Assembly: GCA_013288945.1 (NCBI GenBank)
Contig: JABDAZ010000005.1
Span: 1-64,000 of the forward strand
Direction: 5' to 3'
DNA length: 64,000 bases
Origin: Bacteroidota bacterium
Lineage (GTDB): Bacteria > Bacteroidota > Bacteroidia > Chitinophagales > Chitinophagaceae
Shown here: piece by piece, positions 40,810-49,549 of the stretch
Layout: each line of letters starts with the position of its first letter
How positions within the stretch are numbered: the stretch's first letter is position 1
Notes under the pieces: model-generated
The model's input: only the letters and a program-made list of their open reading frames with translations
The model's database searches: none
Told to the model about the DNA's origin: nothing
Translations under genes and position numbers: made by a program

Positions 40810-42066
40810 TTATTTTTCAAGAACAAGCTCCTGCATATTGCCGTATGTTTCATAACTGCTTGTTATTACTTTATCGCCTGGTTTTAAACCTTGCAATACT
40901 TCATAATAATCTGTGTTCTGGCGATTAAGTTGTATGTCTACACGATATGCAGACTTGCCATCATCTCTTACTTTAAAAATCCAGTTGCCACCAGTTTGCT
41001 GAAAGAAACCGCCTTTCGGAACCAAGATTGCAGTTGTTTCATCGCTTAATGCGAGAACGATTTGCAAAGTTTGCCCGCGCCGCAAACCTTGCGGCACAGC
41101 ACCAACAAAATCCATATCCACCTGGAATGTTCCACCGGTATTTACCTGTGTAAAAACTTTTTTAATAATGAGTTTATATTCTTTATCTGCAAAAGTAAAC
41201 GTGCCTGTTTGCCCGATAAAAACGCGCGACAAATAATGTTCATCAACATTAACGCGCACTTTAAAACCACTGATAACATCTATCTGCCCGAGCCTTTGGC
41301 CTTGTGTTTTATTTTCACCAATTTCTGCATCCATTGACGTTAATTGCCCATCAACCGGTGCGCGCAAAATCAAATCGTTTACTTTTTGTTTCATAATATT
41401 CAGCGCTTCCTGCGAGCCCTGGTATGATTTTCTATCCTGCGCTTCCTGCTGTGTGCGCGAAATAGAATCTTGCGATAAAATCTGTTCTGTCAAATCTTTT
41501 TTCTGCTTTAAATAATTGTAATTATTTTCTGCAGATTTAAATTCCTGCGAGCCGATTACTTTTTGCGCAAACAAACGTTTATCTAAATTGTACACACGTT
41601 CAGCTTCGTTAAAAAGGCTTTGCACATCGGCCATGCTTTGTCTTTTATTAACCGTGTTTTGCAAGGCAGAGTTTTGATTAATCTGCATTTGCGTTAATGT
41701 ATTGTACACCGTATTTTGCTGGCTCATCATCGTCATCATTAATGTGGAGTTGGAAAGGCGCAAAATCGGTTGGCCTGCTTTCATAATCGCACCGTCTTCT
41801 ACATATTTTTCTTCCACACGCCCACCTTCTGTTGCATCTAAATAAATACTCTTTAATGGCAACACAATTCCGTTTACCGGAATATTATCTTTATAAGGCC
41901 CTTTTTTTACTTCACTTATTGTAATGCGATCAACCGGCACATTTAATTTTGATTTGCCAGATGTAAAATAATAGCTCGCTGCTATTAATAAAACCAATGC
42001 AAGTATTCCGCCGATAGTTAGCAGGCGTTTTGCCGGCCATTTTTTTTGTTCAATAACTCTGTCCAC
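40810..42066 (-). CDS. membrane-fusion protein (HlyD/MacA type)
   Basis: The 418-residue protein has an N-terminal membrane anchor (RLLTIGGILALVLLIAASYYF), a lipoyl-like half motif (VDRITISEVKKGPYKD), a long coiled-coil hairpin of about 110 residues (SNSTLMMTMMSQQNTVYNTL through AENNYNYLKQK), the second lipoyl half (LILRAPVDGQLTSMDAEIGE), and beta-barrel and membrane-proximal domains ending VITSSYETYGNMQELVL. It bridges the permeases to an outer-membrane factor, not encoded here. First gene of the leftward cluster. Confidence 0.9.
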   Translation of the reverse strand: MDRVIEQKKWPAKRLLTIGGILALVLLIAASYYFTSGKSKLNVPVDRITISEVKKGPYKDNIPVNGIVLPLKSIYLDATEGGRVEEKYVEDGAIMKAGQPILRLSNSTLMMTMMSQQNTVYNTLTQMQINQNSALQNTVNKRQSMADVQSLFNEAERVYNLDKRLFAQKVIGSQEFKSAENNYNYLKQKKDLTEQILSQDSISRTQQEAQDRKSYQGSQEALNIMKQKVNDLILRAPVDGQLTSMDAEIGENKTQGQRLGQIDVISGFKVRVNVDEHYLSRVFIGQTGTFTFADKEYKLIIKKVFTQVNTGGTFQVDMDFVGAVPQGLRRGQTLQIVLALSDETTAILVPKGGFFQQTGGNWIFKVRDDGKSAYRVDIQLNRQNTDYYEVLQGLKPGDKVITSSYETYGNMQELVLEK

Positions 42067-42161
42067 TTTTTTAAAATTTTAATTTTTTGATGCTGGCATT
42101 AATAAATTTTTTTCAAGCAGATCCATTTTTCAATTTCACTTTTCATTTTCACTTTTTAAAA

Positions 42162-42189
42162 GCCGCCCGGTATAAAGATATCGGGCGGC
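42162..42189 (-). terminator. GC-rich hairpin in the membrane-fusion leader, possible attenuator
   Basis: GCCGCCCG pairs with CGGGCGGC, extended inward by four A/U or wobble pairs around an AAAG loop; on the minus strand TTTT follows at once. It lies 96 bp upstream of the membrane-fusion start, downstream of any promoter in the divergent gap, so it would interrupt the leader transcript. An attenuator role is inferred. Confidence 0.6.
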
Positions 42190-42264
42190 AACTCTGGATA
42201 CTACATTGAGAATTTTTCTATCCTATTGTATTCAATCACATGCCAGAATCCATTTGCGTGATTT

Positions 42265-42279
42265 ACAATTTCTTAGCCA
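42265..42279 (-). promoter_or_regulatory. weak sigma-54-like promoter for the efflux operon
   Basis: The minus strand reads TGGCTAAGAAATTGT: GG at -24 and TTG at -12 with the right 10-base spacing, but the usual GC of the -12 element is GT. It is supported by the adjacent sigma-54 activator gene and is otherwise weak. Confidence 0.3.
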
Positions 42280-42450
42280 TATATTATATACGAAGTAGTT
42301 CGTTATTGATACATAACCTGTCCGTTTTTGATACACTTTATTTACCCTGTTTACAGCTAAAAAATTAATTGCCACAGCTTTATATTTAAGGTGTACTTAT
42401 AGTTGTAAATTGTTGCACCGATTTATAAAAATATTTTAGCAACAAAGAAA

Positions 42451-43812
42451 ATGGTTTTAAAAAACGCGTCCGTATTAGTGATAGATGATGACACAGATGT
42501 GCTCACGGCTGTACGATTATTAATAAAAACTGAAGCTGCAGATGTGGTGATTGAAAAAAATCCGGAAAACATCCGTGCGCAACTGGCAAAGCAAAACTTT
42601 GATATTATTTTACTGGACATGAATTTCAACAGCTCTATTAATACGGGCAATGAAGGTTTGTTTTGGCTGAAAAAAATAAAAGAATTTGGTTCAGAAGCTG
42701 CCGTGATAATGATAACGGCTTACGGAGATATTGATCTCGCCGTGCGATCATTAAAAGAAGGCGCTACAGATTTTGTAGTAAAACCCTGGCATAATGAAAA
42801 ACTGATTAGAACCATAAAAGATGCATTAAAGAAAAATGGCAGTAATAAAAATGAAACTGAAAATATTATTTCTGCCGACTCAATGATTGGAACAGAATTA
42901 ATAGGCGCATCACAACCGATGCGTGATATTTTTTATAAGATAGAAAAAATTGCACCAACCGATGCAAACATATTAATACTTGGAGAAAACGGAACGGGAA
43001 AAGATTTAATTGCAAAAGCAATTCATCAACAATCATTGCGCGCAGACAAACCTTTTATTAAAGTAGATGTTGGCGCACTTACGGAAAGTTTATTTGAAAG
43101 CGAATTGTTTGGCCATAAAAAAGGCGCGTTTACAGATGCGCGCGAAGACAGGATCGGTTTGTTTGAAGCAGCAAATGGCGGCACTTTGGTATTGGATGAA
43201 ATCGGAAATATTTCTTTGCACCAGCAGGCAAAATTATTATCTGTTTTACAAAACAGAAAAATTACAAGGCTCGGAACAAACCAACCTATTAATGTTGACA
43301 TCAGGCTGATATGCGCCACCAACGTGCCTTTGAGCGAACTCGCCAATGAAAGCCGTTTTCGCAAAGATTTAATTTACCGCATTAATACGGTTGAAATAAT
43401 GGTGCCGCCTTTGCGCAAACGCGATGAAGATATTGTGTTGCTTGCAAAACATTTTGTAAATGTGTATGCAAAAAAATACATGAAAGTTTCAAATGGTTTT
43501 GATGCAAAGGCATTGGAAAAATTAAAGAGTTATTATTTTCCGGGAAACGTGCGGGAGTTACAATACACTATTGAACGCGCAGTGATAATGGCAGAAAATG
43601 ATGTGATGCAACCAACAGATTTAATCTTCTCTCCCATCGAATCAAATAAAGAAACAGAAGATGAACCGTTTGAATTAAAACTCAGTATTATTGAAAAAAA
43701 TACCATCTTAAAAGTGATTGAAAAAAATAACGGCAACATCAGCAAAGCCGCTAAGGAACTTGGTTTAACACGCACCGCATTATACCGCCGCTTAAGCAAA
43801 TATGATATTTAA
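42451..43812 (+). CDS. sigma-54-dependent response regulator (NtrC family, GAFTDA variant)
   Basis: The 453-residue protein has a receiver domain with Asp56 in DIILLDMNF, acid pocket IDDDTD and Thr/Lys switch residues (MITAYGD, FVVKPW), an AAA+ domain with LGENGTGKD, Walker B GGTLVLDEIGN and R-fingers, and a C-terminal Fis-type helix-turn-helix (GNISKAAKELGLTRTALYRRL). The sigma-54 contact loop is GAFTDA instead of GAFTGA, a change I have seen as typical of some Bacteroidota regulators. It is divergent from the efflux operon and overlaps the kinase gene by 11 bp, so it probably controls the pump. Confidence 0.9.
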   Translation: MVLKNASVLVIDDDTDVLTAVRLLIKTEAADVVIEKNPENIRAQLAKQNFDIILLDMNFNSSINTGNEGLFWLKKIKEFGSEAAVIMITAYGDIDLAVRSLKEGATDFVVKPWHNEKLIRTIKDALKKNGSNKNETENIISADSMIGTELIGASQPMRDIFYKIEKIAPTDANILILGENGTGKDLIAKAIHQQSLRADKPFIKVDVGALTESLFESELFGHKKGAFTDAREDRIGLFEAANGGTLVLDEIGNISLHQQAKLLSVLQNRKITRLGTNQPINVDIRLICATNVPLSELANESRFRKDLIYRINTVEIMVPPLRKRDEDIVLLAKHFVNVYAKKYMKVSNGFDAKALEKLKSYYFPGNVRELQYTIERAVIMAENDVMQPTDLIFSPIESNKETEDEPFELKLSIIEKNTILKVIEKNNGNISKAAKELGLTRTALYRRLSKYDI

Positions 43813-45145
43813 ACAATACCACATCCGCTTATTAATAAGAGTGTGTTTTCTTTTTATCACACTTACTGCCACTTCTTTTTTAGTTGTAAAAGGCCCGTGG
43901 GTTTATCTCGCAATAATGATTCCTGTAATCATTTTTCAGCTTATTGATTTTTATAATTTTAATAAAAAAGCGCAGGACGAAGTACAGCAATTTGTTGAGT
44001 CTGTTCATTACCGTGATTTTTCGCGTCATTTTGACGTTAAACACGCCCCGCTTGAGTTACAGCCTTTACGCAAAGGTTTTAATGATATTAATACAACCTT
44101 CAAATTAATAAGCCGCGAACGCGAAACGCAATATCAATATTTACAAAAAATATTGGAGCTTGTTGACACCGGCATTCTTTCTTACGAACATAAAACCGGC
44201 GATATCGGATGGATGAATGAATCATTAAAAAAAATGTTGTCCATTCCGTATTTAAAAACAATTCATTCGTTAGAAAAAAGAGATGACGCTTTATATAATG
44301 AAGTAATCAATTTAAAACCGGGGGAAAATAAAGTAGTTTCTATAACACGCGATAATAATATTTTCAAGGCATTGCTTTCTGCCACTGCGTTTCAAACGGA
44401 AGACAGGATTTATAAATTAATTGCTTTTCAAAATATTGATGAAGCACTTGATGAAACCGAAGCAAAAGCATGGCAAAAATTATTAAGCGTTATGACGCAT
44501 GAAATCATGAATTCCATCGCGCCGATTTCTTCACTTGCTGATACAATGCTTAACCGTTTGCAAAATTCCGTTGTGCATTTGCGCGATAAACCTGCGGCGA
44601 TTGAAGACTTGGAATTGGGCATTGAAACCATAAGAAGGCGCAGCGAAGGATTATTAAAATTTGCAGAAACCTACCGCAACCTCAATAAAATTGTAAGCCC
44701 AAACCGCAAACGAATTTACGTGCGCGACCTTTTCGAAAACCTACATCATTTAATGTTGCCAACGCTCGAACAAAAAAATATCGATATAGAAATAATCCTC
44801 AAAGATCCAGACCTGTGGCTAGATGCAGACGCAAGCCTTATTGAGCAGGTATTAATAAATTTAGTTGTCAACGCCATCGAAGCAGTGAAAGATAAAGCAG
44901 AACCACACATTATTTTATCAGCAACTTCCACATCAAATAATAAAGTATTAATAAAAGTTACCGACAATGGCGGCGGCATTTCCAACGAATTAATCGATAA
45001 AATTTTCATTCCATTTTTCAGCACGCGTAAAAACGGAAGCGGCATCGGCCTCAGCCTTTGCAAACAAATAATGATGTTGCACAAAGGCAATATACAAGTG
45101 CATTCCATCGAAAACGAAGGCAGCTCATTCAATTTGCTTTTTTAA
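43802..45145 (+). CDS. sensor histidine kinase
   Basis: The 447-residue protein has two membrane helices at the N-terminus (LLIRVCFLFITLTATSFLVV and WVYLAIMIPVIIFQL) with almost no periplasmic loop, a PAS-like middle, a phosphorylation helix MTHEIMNSIAPISSL holding His, N-box NLVVNAIEAVKD and G2 box NGSGIGLSLCKQIM. The short loop suggests membrane or cytoplasmic sensing. It overlaps the regulator gene and is its partner. Its DNA is rich in ATTAAT hexamers, seven copies in 1.34 kb. Confidence 0.9.
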   Translation: MIFKQYHIRLLIRVCFLFITLTATSFLVVKGPWVYLAIMIPVIIFQLIDFYNFNKKAQDEVQQFVESVHYRDFSRHFDVKHAPLELQPLRKGFNDINTTFKLISRERETQYQYLQKILELVDTGILSYEHKTGDIGWMNESLKKMLSIPYLKTIHSLEKRDDALYNEVINLKPGENKVVSITRDNNIFKALLSATAFQTEDRIYKLIAFQNIDEALDETEAKAWQKLLSVMTHEIMNSIAPISSLADTMLNRLQNSVVHLRDKPAAIEDLELGIETIRRRSEGLLKFAETYRNLNKIVSPNRKRIYVRDLFENLHHLMLPTLEQKNIDIEIILKDPDLWLDADASLIEQVLINLVVNAIEAVKDKAEPHIILSATSTSNNKVLIKVTDNGGGISNELIDKIFIPFFSTRKNGSGIGLSLCKQIMMLHKGNIQVHSIENEGSSFNLLF

Positions 45146-45220
45146 TTATTATTTTTTTAAACCCAATAATGCACGCCAATTATCAACAACAAATTTTTAT
45201 TTTTTATTAATAAATATTTT

Positions 45221-45272
45221 TGACCCGTCAGAAGTATTTCAATTAAACTTCATTGGCGTCGCACTCTTGTAC
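45221..45272 (-). repeat. 52-bp dispersed repeat, copy 6
   Basis: The minus strand starts GTACAAGAGTGCGACGCCAA and ends TGACGGGTCA, the outer half diverged. It is outside the permease cluster, so the repeat did not spread only by permease duplication. Confidence 0.7.
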
Positions 45273-45446
45273 AATTATTCTTTACTCAGCAATTAAATTT
45301 TATAAACTCTCTTTAATAAAGTTTATAATAATGCTCTTCATTAAAAGTTCATTATTCATGATTATTATTTGTCATTAAGAATTTTCTTTTTTGCATCAAG
45401 GCAAAAAAGAAAACAAGGTGCGTGCAGAATAATATTGTGCTACTGT

Positions 45447-45461
45447 TGGAAACTATGGCGC
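45447..45461 (+). promoter_or_regulatory. weak sigma-54-like promoter upstream of the permease
   Basis: TTGGAAACTATGGCGC has GG (45,448-45,449) and GC (45,460-45,461) at the correct 10-base spacing, 46 bp from the start codon. The flanking -12 bases differ from TTGC. A sigma-54 activator gene lies at the end of this gene set, which is the main support. Confidence 0.3.
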
Positions 45462-45506
45462 AATAAAATTCGCTTCAATTTCATTATCTTCATCAATAAT
45501 AAAAAT

Positions 45507-46865
45507 ATGCCCGTTCCAAATATACAAATCACTCAAAAGCCGCACCTGTCGCGCACTTTAGGCCCGTTTATGTTATGGGGTTTAGGCGTTGGTTATGTAA
45601 TCTCAGGCATGTATTTCGGCTGGAACCTTGGCCTCGCAGAAGGCGGCACTTATGGATTAGCCATCGCAACTTTTTTCAGCATTATATTATACATCACCTT
45701 TACTTTTTCATACACGGAGCTTGCATGCGCCATTCCAAAAGCCGGCGGAGTTTTTGATTACGCAACAAAAAGCTTAGGAAAAAATATTGGCTTTATTGCA
45801 GGCGTTGCGCAAATTATAGAATTCGTTTTTGCACCACCGGCAATTGCCGCAGCTATCGGTGCATACTTTCATATTTTTTTTCCGCAACTTTCAGTAACAT
45901 CAATTGCAATTACTGCATACATAATTTTTGCTGCATTAAATATTTATGGCGTTAAAGCAGCAGCAACTTTCGAGTTAATAATAACCATTTTTGCCGTGTT
46001 CGAATTGTTGCTTTTTTCAGGCATCACGCTTCCGCATTTTCATCTCGCAAATTTGCAACACAATGCTTTTCCAAAAGGCTGGAACGGCGTGTGGGCCGCC
46101 ATTCCATTCGCCATCTGGTTTTTTCTCGGTCTTGAAGGCGTTGCCAATGTTGCAGAAGAAACCATTAATCCGCAACGCAATGTTTTGCGTGGGTTTGGAT
46201 CAGCATTAATAACATTAATAATCCTGTGCGTACTTATTTTTATTTCATCTATCGGCGTTGCAGGATGGGAAGCGATTGTATATACATCAAACAGTTTAGA
46301 AACTTCTGATTCGCCATTGCCAATGGCATTATCAAAAATTGCAGGCAACAGCAGTTTGATGTATCACTTATTAATAACGATTGGATTAATGGGATTAATC
46401 GCATCTTTTCATGGAATTATTTTAGCATCAGGCCGCGCCACTTTTGAGTTTGGAAGAGTAAAATATATTCCAAAAATGTTTGGCAATGTTCATACAAAAT
46501 TCAAAACTCCGGCTAACGCATTAATCATAAATATGCTTATTGGAATTGTCGCATTAATAAGTGGCAAAACCGGCGACATCATTACCCTGTCTGTGTTTGG
46601 CGCGTTGACGCTTTATTTTATTTCCATGATTAGTATATTAATGCTACGCAAAAAAGAACCCAATCTTGCGCGGCCATTTCGCGTTCCGTTTTATCCTTAT
46701 TTTCCAATTATTGCATTAATCATTTCAGGAGTTTGTTTGGTTGCGATGATAACGTTGAATATTAAATTATCGCTTATCTATTTTGCAATAATCGCTCTGT
46801 CTTATATTTGGTTTCACTTCTTTGTAAAAAAATCGATCGATGCAGAACAAATTATCAATTCCTGA
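45507..46865 (+). CDS. ethanolamine permease (EAT family, APC superfamily)
   Basis: From the ATG at 45,507 (MPVPNIQITQKPHLSRTLGP) the protein is 452 residues with twelve predicted helices. It matches EAT-type permeases: LWGLGVGYVISGMYFGWNLG, AIPKAGGVFDYATKSLG, and the family pattern FPKGWNGVWAAIPFAIWFFLG followed by EGVANVAEET. It would import ethanolamine or a related amino alcohol. A longer frame to 45,369 adds 46 unlike residues and is not used. It overlaps the following ligase gene by 26 bp. Confidence 0.8.
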   Translation: MPVPNIQITQKPHLSRTLGPFMLWGLGVGYVISGMYFGWNLGLAEGGTYGLAIATFFSIILYITFTFSYTELACAIPKAGGVFDYATKSLGKNIGFIAGVAQIIEFVFAPPAIAAAIGAYFHIFFPQLSVTSIAITAYIIFAALNIYGVKAAATFELIITIFAVFELLLFSGITLPHFHLANLQHNAFPKGWNGVWAAIPFAIWFFLGLEGVANVAEETINPQRNVLRGFGSALITLIILCVLIFISSIGVAGWEAIVYTSNSLETSDSPLPMALSKIAGNSSLMYHLLITIGLMGLIASFHGIILASGRATFEFGRVKYIPKMFGNVHTKFKTPANALIINMLIGIVALISGKTGDIITLSVFGALTLYFISMISILMLRKKEPNLARPFRVPFYPYFPIIALIISGVCLVAMITLNIKLSLIYFAIIALSYIWFHFFVKKSIDAEQIINS

Positions 46866-48210
46866 AATCATAAAACAGCTTACAGAAAAAGATACACAAA
46901 AAGTAAAATTAGCAGTTGTTGATATGGATGGCGTGCTTCGTGGAAAAGTAATCAGTTTCGAAAAATTTAAATCAGTTGCAGAAAAAAATTTTGGTTTTTG
47001 CGATGTTGTTTTTGGCTGGGATGCGGCAGATGTTGCATATGATAATGCATCTTTTACGGGCTGGCACACGGGTTATCCGGATACAAATGCAGTTGTTGAT
47101 CCGCAAACGTTTCGTCAAATTCCGTGGGAAAATGATTTGCCTTTTTTTCTTGCAGATTTTCGCGACACGCAAGGAAATGATTTACCAATTTGCCCAAGAA
47201 GTTTATTAAAAAAACTTATTAAAGAAGCAAAAGACGAAGGTTATCTCCCCTACTTTTCACAGGAATTTGAATGGTTTAATTTTATTAATAATGGCAATGA
47301 ATTATATGAAAATAAATTTCAAAATATTCAACCATTATCAAATGGAATGTTTGGCTATTCGATATTGCGCGCTTCGCAACACAGCAATTATTTTCATGAT
47401 TTATTTGATCTTTTAAAAAAATTTGATGTGCCGCTCGAAGGCATCCATACAGAAACCGGGCCCGGCGTTTATGAAGCTGCCATATTATATTCAGAAATTT
47501 TGGAAGCTGCGGATCGTGCAGTTCTTTTTAAAACTGGTGTAAAAGAAATCGCGCATCGTCATGGAATTTTGCCAACATTTATGGCAAAGTTTAATGAAAA
47601 TTTACCTGGTTGCAGCGGGCATGTTCATCAAAGTTTATGGTCTGTCGATGGAAAACAAAATTTGTTTTTTGATAAAAAAAGTAAAATAAATATCAGCCCA
47701 TTAATGGAAAGTTATATTGCGGGTCAACTGCTTTGCCTTCCATATATTTTACCGATGTATGCGCCAACAATCAACAGCTACAAGCGTTTGGTAGAAGGTG
47801 CCTGGGCGCCAACAACAATCACATGGGCGATTGATAACCGCACAACTGCATTAAGAGTTTTATGTGGCGGCGCAACTTCAACAAGATTAGAAACAAGAGT
47901 TGTTGGATCAGATTCAAATCCATATCTGGCAATGGCTGGTTGTTTGGCATCTGGTTTATATGGAATAAAAAATAAATTGAAATTAAAAATTGCTGCAACA
48001 AATGGTAATGGTTATGTAGATAAAAAAAACGGCGTGTTGCCAAAAAATTTATGGGACGCAACGCAAGCCATGAAAGAATCTGATCTTCCTGCAACGCTGT
48101 TTGGAAAAACATTTGTTGATCATTTTACCGGCACACGCGAATGGGAATGGCGCCAGTTTTCAAAAGTTGTTACTGATTGGGAATTGAAAAGATATATGGA
48201 AATAATTTAA
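46840..48210 (+). CDS. glutamine-synthetase-like gamma-glutamyl-amine ligase
   Basis: The 456-residue protein has the GS fold: VDMDGVLRGK near the N-terminus, SQEFEWFNF with metal Glu residues, GIHTETGPGVYEAAI, GCSGHVHQSLW with the ammonia-site His/Ser region, and TSTRLETRVVGSDSNPYLAMA. It lacks the adenylylation site of GlnA and resembles PuuA and GlnA4 ligases, which join glutamate to polyamines or ethanolamine. Next to an EAT permease and downstream oxidoreductases, ethanolamine is the likely amine. It overlaps the permease gene, so coupling is expected. Confidence 0.85.
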   Translation: MQNKLSIPEIIKQLTEKDTQKVKLAVVDMDGVLRGKVISFEKFKSVAEKNFGFCDVVFGWDAADVAYDNASFTGWHTGYPDTNAVVDPQTFRQIPWENDLPFFLADFRDTQGNDLPICPRSLLKKLIKEAKDEGYLPYFSQEFEWFNFINNGNELYENKFQNIQPLSNGMFGYSILRASQHSNYFHDLFDLLKKFDVPLEGIHTETGPGVYEAAILYSEILEAADRAVLFKTGVKEIAHRHGILPTFMAKFNENLPGCSGHVHQSLWSVDGKQNLFFDKKSKINISPLMESYIAGQLLCLPYILPMYAPTINSYKRLVEGAWAPTTITWAIDNRTTALRVLCGGATSTRLETRVVGSDSNPYLAMAGCLASGLYGIKNKLKLKIAATNGNGYVDKKNGVLPKNLWDATQAMKESDLPATLFGKTFVDHFTGTREWEWRQFSKVVTDWELKRYMEII

Positions 48211-48294
48211 GCGCATTTCTATTAATAAAGATTTCACACAAAGCAATAATTATGCCCGCGCGATATTCTTAATTTTGCACATTAAATAAAACAC

Positions 48295-49446
48295 ATGACT
48301 GACTTTAATATAATCCGCCAATATAATTTTCCCACGATAATAAGATTTGGCGCAGGCGCCGTGAAAGAACTTCCTGATCATTTGATTAATAATAATCTTC
48401 GCAAAGCACTTCTTGTTACAGATCCGATGGTTGCAAAACTTAATTTTTTTCAAGACATAAAAAAAAGTCTCGAAGCAAAATCAATTTCTGTTGAAGTGTT
48501 TTCTGATATCCATAAAAATCCTGTAAAATCGGATGTAATAAAAGGTGGCGATGTTTTTAAAAGTACAAACCGCGATTGTATTATTGGCATCGGCGGCGGC
48601 GCTGCGATGGATGTTGCGCGTGCAATTGCATTGCGCATAAATCATCACCGCGATTTATTTGATTATGATGATTTAATTGGCGGCGATAAATATGTAACGG
48701 AAGATGTTCCTTATTTTATAACCATACCAACTACAAGCGGCACAGGCAGTGAAGTTGGACGAAGCGCGATTATTTCTGAAGATGATACACACAGAAAAAG
48801 AATTTTATTCTCACCAAAATTATTGGCGAAAATTGTTTTTGCAGATCCATTATTAACGATGGAGCTTCCAGGTTTTATAACTGCCGCAACAGGAATGGAC
48901 GCATTAACGCACAACATGGAAGCCTTTGTGGCAAAGGGTTTCCACCCAATGGCAGATGGAATTGCATTGGAAGGAATTACATTAATAAATGAATCAATCG
49001 CTGATGTAGTTAATAATCCTTCGCTTGAATCGCGCAGCAAAATGATGATTGCTTCATTAATGGGCGCGGTTGCTTTTCAAAAAGGTTTGGGCGTTGTTCA
49101 TTCATTGGCGCATCCGTTATCATCTTTGTTAGATACGCATCATGGTTTGGCAAATGCTGTTAATCTTCCTTATGGAATGCGTTTTAATATTGCAGGATTT
49201 GAAGATAAATTTAAACGTATCGCACGTGCAATGAATTTAAAAAATGAAACAGGCGAAGCAGTTGTTGAACATTTATTTTCATTAAACAAACAAATGAATT
49301 TGCCATTAAAACTAAGCGCGATTGGCGTTAAGCATGAACATATAGAAACTTTATCAGCATTGGCTTTCGCAGATTTTTGTCATCCAAGCAATCCGAAGGT
49401 TGTTAATGAAAATGATTTCAAAAAATTATATCTCGAAGCTTTATAA
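48295..49446 (+). CDS. iron-dependent alcohol dehydrogenase (group III)
   Basis: The 383-residue protein has the NAD motif GIGGGAAMDVARA, the family signature TIPTTSGTGSEVGRSAII and the iron-ligand region VHSLAHPLSSLLDTHHGLANAV with several His. In this context it should oxidise the hydroxyl of gamma-glutamyl-ethanolamide to the aldehyde. It lies 84 bp after the ligase and 103 bp before the fused dehydrogenase. A different alcohol substrate is possible. Confidence 0.88.
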   Translation: MTDFNIIRQYNFPTIIRFGAGAVKELPDHLINNNLRKALLVTDPMVAKLNFFQDIKKSLEAKSISVEVFSDIHKNPVKSDVIKGGDVFKSTNRDCIIGIGGGAAMDVARAIALRINHHRDLFDYDDLIGGDKYVTEDVPYFITIPTTSGTGSEVGRSAIISEDDTHRKRILFSPKLLAKIVFADPLLTMELPGFITAATGMDALTHNMEAFVAKGFHPMADGIALEGITLINESIADVVNNPSLESRSKMMIASLMGAVAFQKGLGVVHSLAHPLSSLLDTHHGLANAVNLPYGMRFNIAGFEDKFKRIARAMNLKNETGEAVVEHLFSLNKQMNLPLKLSAIGVKHEHIETLSALAFADFCHPSNPKVVNENDFKKLYLEAL

Positions 49447-49456
49447 ACAACCTGAT

Positions 49457-49471
49457 AAACCTTGAAGGTTT
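49457..49471. other. 15-bp perfect palindrome in spacer
   Basis: AAACCTT-G-AAGGTTT lies between the alcohol dehydrogenase and the fusion gene, 79 bp before the latter start. It may be an operator or small stem; nothing else distinguishes it. Confidence 0.35.
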
Positions 49472-49549
49472 TATTAATCACTGATAAAATTTACTCTTTA
49501 ATAAAACTTCAAGATTTAGTGCGGAATATTTAAGATTTAAAATTTTATA

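Larger units (their letters stand above)
42067..42450. other. 384-bp divergent control region of the efflux cluster
   Basis: The gap between the membrane-fusion and response-regulator genes has no gene. It contains the strong hairpin at 42,162-42,189 and a weak sigma-54-like site at 42,265-42,279, both listed separately, and AT-rich DNA. No 52-bp repeat and no heptad array are seen, unlike every other spacer of the cluster. Confidence 0.6.
45146..45506. other. 361-bp spacer before the ethanolamine gene set
   Basis: No gene is seen; a frame reaching back to 45,369 is an upstream extension of the permease without homologous sequence. The spacer holds copy 6 of the 52-bp repeat (45,221-45,272) and a sigma-54-like site (45,447-45,461). 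Confidence 0.6.

Noticed and set aside
40776-40853. 26-codon extension of the small secreted protein
   Set aside because: It would hide the signal peptide, which starts ideally at the Met at 40,775.
45369-45506. 46-codon N-terminal extension of the ethanolamine permease
   Set aside because: The extension is basic and unlike the family; the normal start is the Met at 45,507.
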